Assembly: GCA_002923315.1 (NCBI GenBank)
Contig: BEHM01000001.1
Coordinates: 120,506-184,505 of the forward strand
Length of the DNA: 64,000 nucleotides
Direction: 5' to 3'
DNA from: a bacterium HR10
GTDB taxonomy: Bacteria; Acidobacteriota; Blastocatellia; HR10
Every line of letters starts with the position of its first letter. Positions within the stretch are counted from its first letter, which is position 1. The notes below the pieces were generated by a model. The model searched no databases, was not told the origin of the DNA, and was given only the letters and a program-made list of their open reading frames with translations. Positions 9,042 through 18,481 of the stretch are shown one piece after another. A program made the position numbers and the translations under genes.

Positions 9042-10484
9042 ATGGAGCGCACGAGTTCGACGCAGCTTGCGGTCGTGGGCAGTGGGCCGGGGGGGTATGT
9101 CGCGGCCTTCCGCGCAGCGGACGCGGGGCTCTCGGTGACCCTGATTGGTCAAGAGCCAGCGCCCGGCGGCATCTGCCTGCACGTCGGATGTATCCCCTCG
9201 AAGGCGTTGTTGCATGTCGCGCGCGTGCTCGCCGAAGTGCGAGAGGCCCAGGCGTGGGGGATCACTTTCCCTCCGCCGCGGGTGGACCTGGAGCGCCTGC
9301 GCGCGTGGAAGCGCAGCGTCGTGGAGCGATTGACCGGAGGGTTGCGGCTCTTGGCCGAGCAGCGCGGCGTTCGCTACCTGCGCGGACGCGCGCGCTTGCT
9401 GGATGCGCGAACCCTGCAGGTGGAGACCGATGCCGGAGAGGCCGAACGCGTGAGCTTTCAGCATGCGATCCTCGCGACGGGATCGCGGCCGGCGGAGTTG
9501 CCGGGCGTCTCGTTCGCAAGCCCCCGCATCATGGATTCGACGCGGGCTCTGGAGCTGGAGGATATTCCGCGCACGCTGTTGGTGATCGGCGGGGGATACA
9601 TCGGGCTCGAACTCGGCACGGTCTATGCGCACCTTGGCGCGCGCGTGACGCTCGTGGAGATGATGCCGGGGATTCTGCCCGGCGTGGATCGCGATCTCGC
9701 GTCGGTCCTGGCGCGGCGCCTGGAGACGCTCTTTGAAGCGGTGCTCGTCAAGACGACCGTCGCCGAGATGCGGGAGGAGGCCGAAGGCGTTCGCGTGCGC
9801 TTGGAAGGCGTGGGGGGACAGGCCGTCCCGCCTCCGACTGAGCGCGTCTTCGATAAGGTCCTCGTCTGTGTCGGGCGGAAGCCGAACGCGCACGAGCTCG
9901 GGCTGGAGTGCACGCGCGTGGAGCGCGATGCCCGTGGTTTCATTCGCGTGAACGCCGAGCGGCGCACGAGCGAGCCGACGATCTTCGCCATCGGGGATGT
10001 CGTCGGCGAGCCGATGCTCGCGCACAAGGCCATGCACGAAGCGCGCGTGGCCATCGAGGCGATCACCGGTCGCGCGACTGCATTCGAGCCGCGCGCGATC
10101 CCAGCCGTCGTCTTCACCGATCCGGAGATCGCGTGGTGCGGACTGACGGAGACGCAGGCGCGGCAGGAGAATCGTCCGATCACGGTCGCGCGATTCCCGT
10201 GGGCCGCTTCCGGGCGCGCGGTGACCATAGATCGTCCGGAGGGCGTCACGAAGCTCATCCTCGATCCAGAGACGGAGCGCGTTCTGGGCGTCGGCATCGT
10301 GGGCGTGGGCGCGGGGGAGTTGATCGCCGAGGGCGTTCTGGCCATCGAGATGGGCGCGCGCGCATCGGACCTGGAGCGAGTGATCCATCCGCATCCCACG
10401 CTCTCGGAGACGCTCATGGAAGCCGCTGAGGCCTTCCTCGGCGTGAGTCCACATCTTTATCGGCGTCGGACGGCGCAGCGGTGA
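9042..10484 (+). CDS. lpdA: Dihydrolipoamide dehydrogenase
   Basis: 480-residue FAD flavoprotein, the E3 component that reoxidises dihydrolipoyl groups of 2-oxo acid dehydrogenases or the glycine cleavage system. Visible are the FAD-binding VVGSGPGGYVAA, the redox disulfide CLHVGC, the NAD-binding GGGYIGLELG, AIGDV and the C-terminal HPHPTLSE with the catalytic His. I prefer the ATG at 9042, behind GAGGAGC, over an ATG at 8949 that would add 31 residues without family similarity. No E1 or E2 gene is adjacent. Confidence 0.93.
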   Translation: MERTSSTQLAVVGSGPGGYVAAFRAADAGLSVTLIGQEPAPGGICLHVGCIPSKALLHVARVLAEVREAQAWGITFPPPRVDLERLRAWKRSVVERLTGGLRLLAEQRGVRYLRGRARLLDARTLQVETDAGEAERVSFQHAILATGSRPAELPGVSFASPRIMDSTRALELEDIPRTLLVIGGGYIGLELGTVYAHLGARVTLVEMMPGILPGVDRDLASVLARRLETLFEAVLVKTTVAEMREEAEGVRVRLEGVGGQAVPPPTERVFDKVLVCVGRKPNAHELGLECTRVERDARGFIRVNAERRTSEPTIFAIGDVVGEPMLAHKAMHEARVAIEAITGRATAFEPRAIPAVVFTDPEIAWCGLTETQARQENRPITVARFPWAASGRAVTIDRPEGVTKLILDPETERVLGVGIVGVGAGELIAEGVLAIEMGARASDLERVIHPHPTLSETLMEAAEAFLGVSPHLYRRRTAQR

Positions 10485-10562
10485 TCGGCGCTGACGGACA
10501 GCGGGCCGCTCGCGCGGCTTCTCCGGAAGACGCGCCACGCGGCGATGGTTTGGGAGGAGACC

Positions 10563-11894
10563 ATGAGTATTCGCTCGTTCCAACTGGGGAGCGTGCTGGT
10601 GCTCGTCGCGCTGATGGGACGGGGCGGGGCTCTGTCGCCGGCGCTCCAGGCACAAACGCCGATGCTTCGCGCCAACGGCGCGCGGATGGAGGAGCGCATT
10701 TTGCGCCTGGCCGAATTCGGTCGGGATCCGCGCGGTGGCGTCAGCCGCTTGGCGTTCAGCGAGGCGGATCTTCAAGGACGGGCCTACATCATCGCGCTCA
10801 TGCGCCAGGCGGGCCTCACCGTGCGCGTGGATCCGGGAGGCAATATCATCGGGCGTCGAGAAGGTCGCGAGCCTCATCTGCCGCCGATTGTCTTCGGCTC
10901 ACACATTGATTCCGTCCCCAACGGCGGGCGATACGATGGGGTCGTCGGCGTCATCGGGGCGATCGAGGTCATCGAAGTCCTGAGCGCGCATGGCGTGAGG
11001 ACGCGACATCCGCTGGAGGTCGTCGTCTTCGCGGCCGAGGAGGGAGGGCTGTTTGGCAGTCGCGCGATGATCGGCGCCTTGACGCCGGAGGCGCTGCAGA
11101 TCGTCAGCCAGAGTGGAAAAACCGTGCGCGAAGGCCTTCGCGCGATCGGCGGGGACCCGGATCGCCTCGCCGAAGCCGCGCGCCGTCCCGGGGAGATCAA
11201 GGCCTTCCTCGAATTGCATGTGGAGCAGGGAGGGACGCTGGAAGCCGAAGGCGTGCCGATCGGCGTCGTGGAGGGGATCGTCGGCATTAACCGATGGGAT
11301 GTCATCATCGAGGGCTTCGCGAACCACGCGGGGACGACGCCGATGAATCAGCGGCGCGATGCACTCGTGGCGGCCGCTGAATTGATCCTCGCCGTGAATC
11401 GCGTGGTGATGAGCGTGCCCGGGCGCCAGGTGGGGACCGTCGGTCGGATCACGGCTGAGCCCGGCGCCCCGAACGTCATCCCCGGGCGCGTCCAGATGAG
11501 CCTGGAGCTGCGTGACCTCTCGGCCGAGAAGATCGCGCAGCTCTTTGAGCGCATCCGCGATGAAGCGCGCGCCATCGAGCAACGGCGCGGTGTGACGATC
11601 ACCTTCACGCCGATAGCGGCCACAGCCGTTCCGATCCCGACCGATGCGCGCGTGCGCGAGCTGATCGCCGAAGTGGCCCGTGAGCTCGGCCTTCGCTTCC
11701 TGGTCCTGCCGAGCGGCGCCGGACACGACGCGCAGAACATGGCGCGGATTGCGCCCACGGGGATGATCTTCATCCCGAGCGTCGGGGGCATCAGCCATTC
11801 GCCTCGGGAATACACGCGTCCGGAAGATCTGGCCAATGGCGCGACTGTGCTTCTGCACACCATCCTGAAGATTGATCGCGGCGCGTTGCCTTAA
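10563..11894 (+). CDS. Secreted M20-family amidase (N-carbamoyl amino acid / allantoate amidohydrolase type)
   Basis: 443 residues beginning at ATG 10563 behind GGGAGGAG. A signal peptide ends near SPALQAQ. The body follows the Zn-dependent hydantoinase/carbamoylase branch of M20: GSHIDSVPNGG with the first metal His and Asp, FAAEEGG with the catalytic and bridging Glu, ELHVEQGG, GFANHAGTTPM in the lid domain and PSGAGHDAQNM near the end. Those enzymes hydrolyse N-carbamoyl-L-amino acids or allantoate and are normally cytoplasmic, so the signal peptide is notable. The downstream M23 gene begins directly after the stop codon. Confidence 0.88.
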   Translation: MSIRSFQLGSVLVLVALMGRGGALSPALQAQTPMLRANGARMEERILRLAEFGRDPRGGVSRLAFSEADLQGRAYIIALMRQAGLTVRVDPGGNIIGRREGREPHLPPIVFGSHIDSVPNGGRYDGVVGVIGAIEVIEVLSAHGVRTRHPLEVVVFAAEEGGLFGSRAMIGALTPEALQIVSQSGKTVREGLRAIGGDPDRLAEAARRPGEIKAFLELHVEQGGTLEAEGVPIGVVEGIVGINRWDVIIEGFANHAGTTPMNQRRDALVAAAELILAVNRVVMSVPGRQVGTVGRITAEPGAPNVIPGRVQMSLELRDLSAEKIAQLFERIRDEARAIEQRRGVTITFTPIAATAVPIPTDARVRELIAEVARELGLRFLVLPSGAGHDAQNMARIAPTGMIFIPSVGGISHSPREYTRPEDLANGATVLLHTILKIDRGALP

Positions 11895-13661
11895 ATGATG
11901 TTCGCCACAAGCGCAATCAGCCGCAGCCTCAGTCTCCTGCTCGTCTTCCTCGGTGGACTCGCTCCCCTGCGCCTCGAACGAAGCGAAGAGCGGTTTGAGC
12001 GGTACGTGAACGAGCGGCATCGGTGCTCGCTCTACTACTCGCCCGAGAAGTGGCGCCTCCAGGTGCAATCCGGCTCCGGGAGCGAGGCCGCCGTCTTCAC
12101 GGCCCTGGATGCCCCGGAGGTCATGGCCGTCCTGAACATGTTCGATCCCGTGCCCGATCTCGCTCTTCACCCCCGGCAACTCTTCGACATGGACCGTGGC
12201 GCGCTGGCGACGATCTTCGGCGGCTTGACGATTCACGAAGAGCGCGTGCTCACTCTCTCGGGAGCCGCGGCTCACCTGGTGACCTTCGAGGGACGAGAGA
12301 AACGTGTGACCCGATATACGATCGTCCATCAGGGCTTCGTCTATCTGCTCGTGTACACCGCGCCGAAGCCGAAATATGACGCGTACCTTCCGGCCTTTCG
12401 CCTCATGGTCGAGACGTTCCGCATCTTCGGGACGGGTGTCCCAGATGCCGATCCACGCGCGCTCTCGCCGGAGATCATCGCCGAGCCCGCGGGCGAGCGC
12501 GCCTTGCGCATTCGCACGCAGCCGGATCCGGTGTTCGTGGAAGTTCGAGAGGGGGATCAGAATTGGCACTATCATCTCATCCTCGCGAATCCGCATGACG
12601 TCGAGGTGGAACTTCTGGACGTTCGCGTCCGGTATGTGGGTCGCGGGCGTGTGGTCGAGGAGGCGCGGCTCGATGCCGCGGCCATCGCGCGCGCCTTCGA
12701 GAGCGGGACGACGCGCCTGCCGCCGAAGGGGTCCGCGCGATGGCGCGATCATGCCGGGCATCGCGCTGAGGGAGCGCCCGAGGAGATCGCGTACACGTTC
12801 GTCTTCCGCATAGGGGAGCACACATTTCAGCAGACGCATCGCGTCCGATTGGTTCGCTATGTGCAGAAGACGCGCTTCACGCTCCCCTTCCGCGGCGTCT
12901 GGCGCGTCTGGCGCGGGCACGACGTCTTCGAGGGACATCGGCAGCGGGCCGATGCGCAAGCCTTCGCGTACGATTTCGTCTATGAGCGAGGGGAGAGCGG
13001 TCGCCCTCCGCCCAAGGCGCGCGCCGCTGCTGGATCTGGGCGGAGGTCGGCGAGGACCCCGCGCGCGCCGGTGATGCTGGGGCGATCCACGACGTCCGAG
13101 CGACTCGCTGATTTTCACGCCTTCGGTCGCCCGGTCCTCGCGCCGGCCGATGGCACCGTTGTGCGCGCAGTGGATGGGGAACCGGATCGTCCGCCCGTCA
13201 TGACGCGCTTGCGGTTCGCGCATCCCGCGGTGGAGAATCCGCGCCAGCTCTTCGGGAACTACATCGTCATTGATCACGGCCACGGTGAATTCAGCTTGCT
13301 CGCGCATTTGCGGCGCGGCTCGCTTCGCGTGAAGCGGGGGGATCGGGTGAGGCGCGGCCAGGTGATCGCCGAATGCGGGAATTCGGGGACGAGCGCTCAG
13401 CCGCATCTGCACTTCCAAGTCATGGACGGACCGGATCCGATACGGAGCCGGGGCTTGCCTGTTCGTTTCGAGAATTACCGGCTCTGGCGAGGTGGACAGG
13501 CGGTGCTCGTGCGCTCGGGGGTTCCTCGCGCAGGTGATCGTGTGGAACGCGTCGCTGAGCCCGCGCGTTCCCCTCGGTCCAAGGCGCCGCGTCGGCGCGC
13601 CCATCCTCGCTCCTTCAGCCGCACCTTCGTCGAGACGATGCGCGTGGGGTTCGCTCGATGA
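11895..13661 (+). CDS. Secreted M23 (LytM-type) metallopeptidase with a large N-terminal region
   Basis: 588 residues. The ATG at 11895 follows directly on the TAA of the M20 gene, implying translational coupling; no Shine-Dalgarno is obvious. A short signal peptide leads into about 180 residues of unknown fold, a beta-rich middle part, and an M23 domain from about 345 to 550. Likely zinc ligands are the His in EGHRQ with the Asp in AYDFV, and the HLH of SAQPHLHFQ. The lysostaphin-like core GNYIVIDHGHGEFSLLAHL is clear. M23 enzymes cut peptidoglycan cross-bridges; the true substrate is unknown. Confidence 0.85.
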   Translation: MMFATSAISRSLSLLLVFLGGLAPLRLERSEERFERYVNERHRCSLYYSPEKWRLQVQSGSGSEAAVFTALDAPEVMAVLNMFDPVPDLALHPRQLFDMDRGALATIFGGLTIHEERVLTLSGAAAHLVTFEGREKRVTRYTIVHQGFVYLLVYTAPKPKYDAYLPAFRLMVETFRIFGTGVPDADPRALSPEIIAEPAGERALRIRTQPDPVFVEVREGDQNWHYHLILANPHDVEVELLDVRVRYVGRGRVVEEARLDAAAIARAFESGTTRLPPKGSARWRDHAGHRAEGAPEEIAYTFVFRIGEHTFQQTHRVRLVRYVQKTRFTLPFRGVWRVWRGHDVFEGHRQRADAQAFAYDFVYERGESGRPPPKARAAAGSGRRSARTPRAPVMLGRSTTSERLADFHAFGRPVLAPADGTVVRAVDGEPDRPPVMTRLRFAHPAVENPRQLFGNYIVIDHGHGEFSLLAHLRRGSLRVKRGDRVRRGQVIAECGNSGTSAQPHLHFQVMDGPDPIRSRGLPVRFENYRLWRGGQAVLVRSGVPRAGDRVERVAEPARSPRSKAPRRRAHPRSFSRTFVETMRVGFAR

Positions 13662-14062
13662 GGGGAGAAAGTGGGGTGTACTGCGTGATCGTGCGTCTTG
13701 AGCGAGAGGCGCGGATCCGCGTCGGTGGGCTCGGCGTGCTCACCTTCGTCCCCGGCATCTACGTCTACACGGGGCGGGCTGCGCGCGGTCTTCGAGCTCG
13801 TCTGGCGCGGCACCTTCGGCGCCGGAAGCCGAAGCGGTGGCATGTGGATTATTTGCTCGCGTGCCGATGGGCGCGCCCGATCGGCGTGATCGTGATCCCC
13901 GGCGATGCCGCGCGCGAGTGTCTTGTGAATCAATGCGTGATGGCGGTGGCCGATGGGTGTGTGCCCGCCTTCGGCGCGAGCGATTGCCGCAGCGCGTGCC
14001 GATCGCACCTGGCGTATTTCGCTCCGCGCGGTCTCGCGCATGACCTCCGGCTGGACGGATGA
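13658..14062 (+). CDS. DUF123 (GIY-YIG-related) protein
   Basis: 134 residues, overlapping the M23 stop by 4 bases (ATGA). It matches the DUF123 group, which carries a GIY-YIG-like fold: GVYCVIVRLE, then GIYVYTGRAARGLRARLARHL, HVDYLL and ASDCRSACRSHLAYF with the terminal Cys/His cluster. Some archaeal relatives are fused to endonuclease III, so a nucleic-acid role is suspected, but no function is established. Its coupling to two secreted hydrolases gives no clear clue. Confidence 0.8.
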   Translation: MRGESGVYCVIVRLEREARIRVGGLGVLTFVPGIYVYTGRAARGLRARLARHLRRRKPKRWHVDYLLACRWARPIGVIVIPGDAARECLVNQCVMAVADGCVPAFGASDCRSACRSHLAYFAPRGLAHDLRLDG

Positions 14063-14127
14063 AGGCGCGCGAGGGGGTGAACCCCGAGGGGACGCGCGAA
14101 AGCGTGGCCAAGCGGTGAGGCCTTCGG

Positions 14128-14133
14128 TACAAT
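14128..14133 (+). promoter_or_regulatory. -10 box of a leaderless transcript (methyltransferase/MTHFR gene)
   Basis: TACAAT with 8 bases to the ATG at 14142, so transcription would begin at or next to the start codon. No Shine-Dalgarno precedes this ATG. The -35 is weak. Confidence 0.55.
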
Positions 14134-14141
14134 GACAAGCG

Positions 14142-16007
14142 ATGAGCGCGACGTTTCTGGACCGGTTGCATCGCGAGGTGCTCCTGGCCGATGGGGCCAT
14201 GGGGACGCTGCTGTTGGCGCGCGGGATCGAACCCAAGGCGCTCATGGAGCAGAACCTCACGCGTCCTGAGCTGATTCGGGAGATCCATCTCGAATACATT
14301 CGAGCGGGAGCGCAGGTGATTGAGACGAACACGTTTTTGGCGAACCGGCTGCGTCTGGCCGAGTACGGACTGGAGTCGGAGCTGGAGGCGATCAATCGCG
14401 CGGCCGTGCGGATCGCGCGCGAGGCTGTTCGGATGAGCGGGGAGGAGGTCTTTGTCGCGGGCTCGGTCGGGCCTTTGGGGGCTCTGGTCAAACCCTATGG
14501 GAATCTCACGCTGGCCGACCTCTCGGCGGCGTATGTGGAGCAGATCGGGATCCTCGTGGACGAGGGCGTGGATGTCATCATCATCGAGACGCACCCGAGT
14601 CTGCTGGAGGCGCTCGAAGCCGTGCGCGCGGCCCGGACGGTCTCGCCCACGACGCCGATCATCGCGCAGATGACGTTCCTGGAGGATGGGAAGTCGAAAT
14701 TCGGAGATGACCTGCGGCGTTCGTTGGAGGCGCTGGCGGCGGCCGATGCCGATGTCGTGGGCGTCAATTGCAGCGGGCCGCAGATGACCTACGACATCAT
14801 CGTCGACTTCCTGACGACGACCGAGCTGCCGATCTCCATCATGCCGAATGCCGGAGTGCCGCAGTTCATCGGCGGGCGGACGATCTATCTCTCTTCTCCG
14901 GAATACTTGCGCGAGTACGCGCGTCGCTTCGTCGAGGCCGGCGCCAATATCCTCGGCGGATGTTGTGGGACGACGCCCGAGCATATTCGCGCCATGAGCG
15001 CCGTGGTTCGAGGTCAGGTCCCCCGACGTGTGCGACAGCGCCTCGTCGTCTCCGTCAGCGGGGAGGCGGCGTCGGGCGCTCCTTCGACCGCTTCGCTTCC
15101 GGCGCGCTTCCGCGAGCGGCTCGGTCGCGAGTTCGTCGTGACCGTCGAGGTGCATCCCCCTCGTGGCGTGGACTATCGTGCGGAGATCGCGATGATCCGT
15201 CAACTCGCGCGCTGTGGCGTGGACGCGGTGAGCATCCACGATCCGCCGGGAGCGCGCGTGAGCTTGTCGGGTCTGGTCTTCGCCCATGTGGTGCAGACGC
15301 AGGCGGGCGTGGAGGCCATCTGGCATCTCTCCTGCCGCGATCGCACGCTCGCGATGGTGCACTCGGAGCTGCTGGGAGCGGCCGTGCTCGGCGTTCGCAA
15401 TATTCTGGCCCTCACAGGAGAGGCCGCGAGTGTGGGGGAATTGCCGCGCGCGCCTTCGGCGCATGACGTGAGCGCGACGGGCTTGGTGAAGATCATCGAG
15501 GGCCTGAATCGCGGGCGCACGCTGATGGGGAACGACATCGGAACCCCCACGGATTTTCGCGTGGGCGTGCTCGTCCAGGTCGGAGCCGACGATCTCGAAG
15601 CCGAACTCCGAAAGCTCGAGGAGCGCGTGCAGGCTGGAGCCCATTTCATCGTCACGACGCCGGTCTTCGACCTGGAGCGATTCGATGTCTTCTTGAAGCG
15701 CATCGCCGGATTCCGCCTGCCGATCCTGGTGGGGGTTCTGCCCTTGAAGAGCGCGCGGCATGCCGAATTCTTGCATCATGAGGTGCCGGGGATCACGATC
15801 CCCGAGGCCCTTCGTCGTCGCCTGCATCGCGCGCAGGGAGACGAGGCGACCGAAGGGTTGCGCATCGCCCGCGAGCTGATCGCGGCGCTGCGCCCGCATG
15901 TGGCGGGTCTGCACGTGATCCCTCCGGTGGAGCGATGGGACGCGCTGCCGGAGTTCCTTCGAACGTGCTTGCCCCAGGAGCGCATGGCTGAATCCCTGGG
16001 CGCGTGA
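14142..16007 (+). CDS. Homocysteine S-methyltransferase / methylenetetrahydrofolate reductase fusion (YitJ type)
   Basis: 621 residues with two domains. Residues 1-290 are a homocysteine S-methyltransferase barrel: DGAMGTLLLARG at the start, and zinc-binding Cys in VNCSGP and GGCCGTTPEHI. Residues 320-610 are a MetF-like flavoprotein reductase (FVVTVEVHPPRG, VSIHDPPGA, NILALTGE, FIVTTPVFD). In Bacillus YitJ the same fusion couples methyl-THF formation to homocysteine methylation. Here it can be one route to methionine, beside the split MetE at 38-40 kb. The start is inferred from the -10 box 8 bases upstream. Confidence 0.9.
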   Translation: MSATFLDRLHREVLLADGAMGTLLLARGIEPKALMEQNLTRPELIREIHLEYIRAGAQVIETNTFLANRLRLAEYGLESELEAINRAAVRIAREAVRMSGEEVFVAGSVGPLGALVKPYGNLTLADLSAAYVEQIGILVDEGVDVIIIETHPSLLEALEAVRAARTVSPTTPIIAQMTFLEDGKSKFGDDLRRSLEALAAADADVVGVNCSGPQMTYDIIVDFLTTTELPISIMPNAGVPQFIGGRTIYLSSPEYLREYARRFVEAGANILGGCCGTTPEHIRAMSAVVRGQVPRRVRQRLVVSVSGEAASGAPSTASLPARFRERLGREFVVTVEVHPPRGVDYRAEIAMIRQLARCGVDAVSIHDPPGARVSLSGLVFAHVVQTQAGVEAIWHLSCRDRTLAMVHSELLGAAVLGVRNILALTGEAASVGELPRAPSAHDVSATGLVKIIEGLNRGRTLMGNDIGTPTDFRVGVLVQVGADDLEAELRKLEERVQAGAHFIVTTPVFDLERFDVFLKRIAGFRLPILVGVLPLKSARHAEFLHHEVPGITIPEALRRRLHRAQGDEATEGLRIARELIAALRPHVAGLHVIPPVERWDALPEFLRTCLPQERMAESLGA

Positions 16008-16044
16008 GTGGGCTGTCCGCTTCTCCGACGTCTGCTGGATGGGC

Positions 16045-16050
16045 TAAACT
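16045..16050 (+). promoter_or_regulatory. -10 box of a leaderless transcript (cysteine desulfurase)
   Basis: TAAACT with exactly 8 bases to the ATG at 16059. No ribosome-binding site lies between. Confidence 0.5.
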
Positions 16051-16058
16051 ATCTCCCT

Positions 16059-17225
16059 ATGCGACGCGAAGTCTATCTCGATAACAATGCGACGACGCCG
16101 GTCGCTCCGGAAGTCGTGGACGCGATGGCGCCATATTGGCGGGAGCATTTCGGCAATCCCTCGAGCCTGCATCGAAAGGGTGTCGAGGCCGAGCGCGCCG
16201 TGCGCGCCAGTCGCGCGACGATCGCCCGCCTGCTGGGCGTGAAGGAGACCGAGATCGTCTTCACCTCGGGTGGGACCGAAGGGGACAATCTCGCCCTCAA
16301 AGGCGCGGCCCGCGCGTTGCGCCGTCGGGGGAATCATATCGTCACGACGCGGATCGAGCATCCGGCGGTCCTGGAGAGCTGCCGCGACCTGGAGGCCGAG
16401 GGTTTCCGCGTGACCTATCTGGACGTGGATGCTCACGGATCGGTGACGCCTGAGGCGGTCGAAGCGGCACTCACACCGGAGACGATCTTGGTCTCGATCA
16501 TGCACGTCAATAACGAGGTGGGGACGATCCTCCCCATCGCGGAGATCGCCGAGCGCGTGAAGCGCCGAAACCCAGAGATCGTCGTTCATTCCGATGGGGT
16601 GCAGGCCATCGGGAAAGTGCCGGTGCATCTGCAGGGCGTGGATCTCTACACGATCAGCGGGCATAAGATTCATGCCCCGAAGGGGACGGGCGCGCTCGTC
16701 GTGCGCGAAGGCGTACGGCTTGTGCCGCTTTTGTCCGGCGGCGGGCAAGAGCGCGGATTGCGCTCGGGGACGGAGAACGTCGCGGGGATCGTCGGATTGG
16801 CGCGCGCGCTGGAGTTGATGTGCGAGAATCTGGAGGAGAAGCTCGCGCACTTTCACCGCATGCGCGAACGCTTCCTCGAGGGGGTGCGACAGATCCCGGG
16901 AGCGCGCATCAATTCTCCTGCGTCGAGCGTGCCGACGACGGTGAACGTCTCGTTTCCGGGCATTCCGGCCGAAGTCCTGTTGCACGCGCTGGAGGAGGAG
17001 GGGGTCTTCGTCTCCACCGGAGCCGCCTGCGCGAGTCGAAAAGGTCGGCGCAGTCATGTCCTGGAAGCCATGCGCCTGCCCCCCGAGGTCATTGATTCGA
17101 GCCTGCGCTTCAGCTTCTCCCGATACACGACCCTGGAGGACATCGAGTGGGCGATCCAGGCCCTCCATCGCGCTCTGGAGCGGGTGGCGATGCGATCACC
17201 CGCGCGGTCTGGACGCGCGCGATGA
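16059..17225 (+). CDS. iscS: Cysteine desulfurase (IscS/NifS family)
   Basis: 388-residue PLP enzyme that takes sulfur from cysteine as a protein persulfide. The start MRREVYLDNNATT fits family N-termini, and upstream codons in frame do not. PLP lysine K203 is in SGHKIHAPKG; the persulfide-forming Cys324 is in STGAACASRKG. HVNNEVGT and SGGGQERGLRSGTENV are also typical. No iscU, iscR or hesB gene is adjacent; thiI follows immediately, so the local task is probably sulfur supply for tRNA thiolation. It may also serve Fe-S assembly. Confidence 0.95.
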   Translation: MRREVYLDNNATTPVAPEVVDAMAPYWREHFGNPSSLHRKGVEAERAVRASRATIARLLGVKETEIVFTSGGTEGDNLALKGAARALRRRGNHIVTTRIEHPAVLESCRDLEAEGFRVTYLDVDAHGSVTPEAVEAALTPETILVSIMHVNNEVGTILPIAEIAERVKRRNPEIVVHSDGVQAIGKVPVHLQGVDLYTISGHKIHAPKGTGALVVREGVRLVPLLSGGGQERGLRSGTENVAGIVGLARALELMCENLEEKLAHFHRMRERFLEGVRQIPGARINSPASSVPTTVNVSFPGIPAEVLLHALEEEGVFVSTGAACASRKGRRSHVLEAMRLPPEVIDSSLRFSFSRYTTLEDIEWAIQALHRALERVAMRSPARSGRAR

Positions 17226-17232
17226 GGACTTC

Positions 17233-18432
17233 ATGACAATGACGCAGACCATCCTCGTGCGATACGACGAGATCGGCCTCAAGGGGAAGAATCGCCCGGA
17301 GTTCGTGCGACGTCTGGTTGAGAACATCCGGCGGGTGACCGGGCTCTCGAAGGACCAGGTGCAGATCGAATGGGGGCGGATTTATCTCCATCCCTCGGGC
17401 GATCCGAAGGCGCTCTGCCAGCGCCTCTCGATGGTCTTCGGCGTCAAGAGCTTCAGTGTGGCGCTGGTCGTGCCGCCGGAGCTCGAGCGGATGCAGGACG
17501 CCGTGATCGAGATGGCTCGCCGCGCATGGGCGCGCGGAGCTCGAACGTTCAAGATCGAAGCGCGTCGAAGTTTCAAGGCCTTCCCCCTGAATTCGATGGA
17601 GCTCAATCGCGAGTTGGGTGGCGCCGTCTTGCGCGCGCTGCCCGAGCTGCGCGTGGACGTCCATCGTCCTGACGTCACCTTCGAGGTCGAGGTGCGACAG
17701 GAAGGCGTCTTCCTCTTCTCCGAACGCCTCGCCGGGCCGGGCGGCCTGCCCGTGGGCATCACGGGCCGCGCCCTCCTCTTGCTCTCGGGAGGCATTGACA
17801 GTCCGGTCGCCGGATGGATGCTGATGAAGCGCGGCGTGGCCGTAGACGCCGTCTACTTCCATAGCCCGCCCTATGTCGGCGAGAAGGCGAAGGAGAAAGT
17901 GCTTGAGCTCGGACGCGTCCTCGCCCGATGGCGCGGCGAGCCGATCACAATCTACGTGCCGTACTTCACCGAGATTCAGGTCGAGGTCTCGCGCTGCGCG
18001 CCTCCGCCCTTGTGGACGATCCTCTTCCGCCGCTTCATGCACCGCGTGGCCGAACGTCTCGCCGAAGCGAACCACTATGGCGCTTTGGTCACCGGCGAGA
18101 GCCTCGGCCAGGTCGCCAGTCAGACGATGGAGAATCTCGCCTGCGTGGAGGCCGCGACCCGGATGCTCATTTTGAGACCGCTCATCGGTTGGGATAAAGC
18201 GGAGATCGTGCGGCTGGCCCGCGAGATCGGAACGTATGAGATTTCGATCCTCCCCCATGAGGATTGTTGCGTGCTCTTCGCGCCTCGCCATCCGGAGACC
18301 CGTGCTCGCCTGGACCGCGTGGAGGCCATCGAAGCGCGCCTGGACATCCCTCGTCTGGTCGGAAGCGCGCTCGGGCGCATGGAGGTCTTCTCCGTGACGG
18401 AGACGGAGATCTCCGCGCTCTCTGCCGTCTGA
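17233..18432 (+). CDS. thiI: tRNA 4-thiouridine synthetase ThiI
   Basis: 399 residues. An N-terminal ferredoxin-like and THUMP RNA-binding part (about 1-165) precedes the adenylating PP-loop SGGIDSPVAGWM near residue 183. GESLGQVASQT and the Cys-containing HEDCCVLFAPRHP are conserved. It lacks the C-terminal rhodanese domain of E. coli ThiI, like many bacterial homologues. It makes s4U at tRNA position 8 using sulfur passed from the desulfurase encoded 7 bases upstream. ATG at 17233 follows GAGGAC; an ATG two codons later is an alternative. Confidence 0.95.
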   Translation: MTMTQTILVRYDEIGLKGKNRPEFVRRLVENIRRVTGLSKDQVQIEWGRIYLHPSGDPKALCQRLSMVFGVKSFSVALVVPPELERMQDAVIEMARRAWARGARTFKIEARRSFKAFPLNSMELNRELGGAVLRALPELRVDVHRPDVTFEVEVRQEGVFLFSERLAGPGGLPVGITGRALLLLSGGIDSPVAGWMLMKRGVAVDAVYFHSPPYVGEKAKEKVLELGRVLARWRGEPITIYVPYFTEIQVEVSRCAPPPLWTILFRRFMHRVAERLAEANHYGALVTGESLGQVASQTMENLACVEAATRMLILRPLIGWDKAEIVRLAREIGTYEISILPHEDCCVLFAPRHPETRARLDRVEAIEARLDIPRLVGSALGRMEVFSVTETEISALSAV

Positions 18433-18481
18433 TCTTCGATGTGAAGAGCCCGGGCTGGCGCTCATTGCGCCGAGACTGAAA

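Noticed and set aside
10899-13604. A 901-codon minus-strand frame opposite the M20 and M23 genes
   Set aside because: Composition artefact of high GC; no signal, motif or ribosome-binding site, and the opposite strand carries recognisable enzymes.
13740-15914. A 724-codon minus-strand frame opposite DUF123 and the methyltransferase fusion
   Set aside because: Same artefact; unnatural Arg/His/Gln-rich product.
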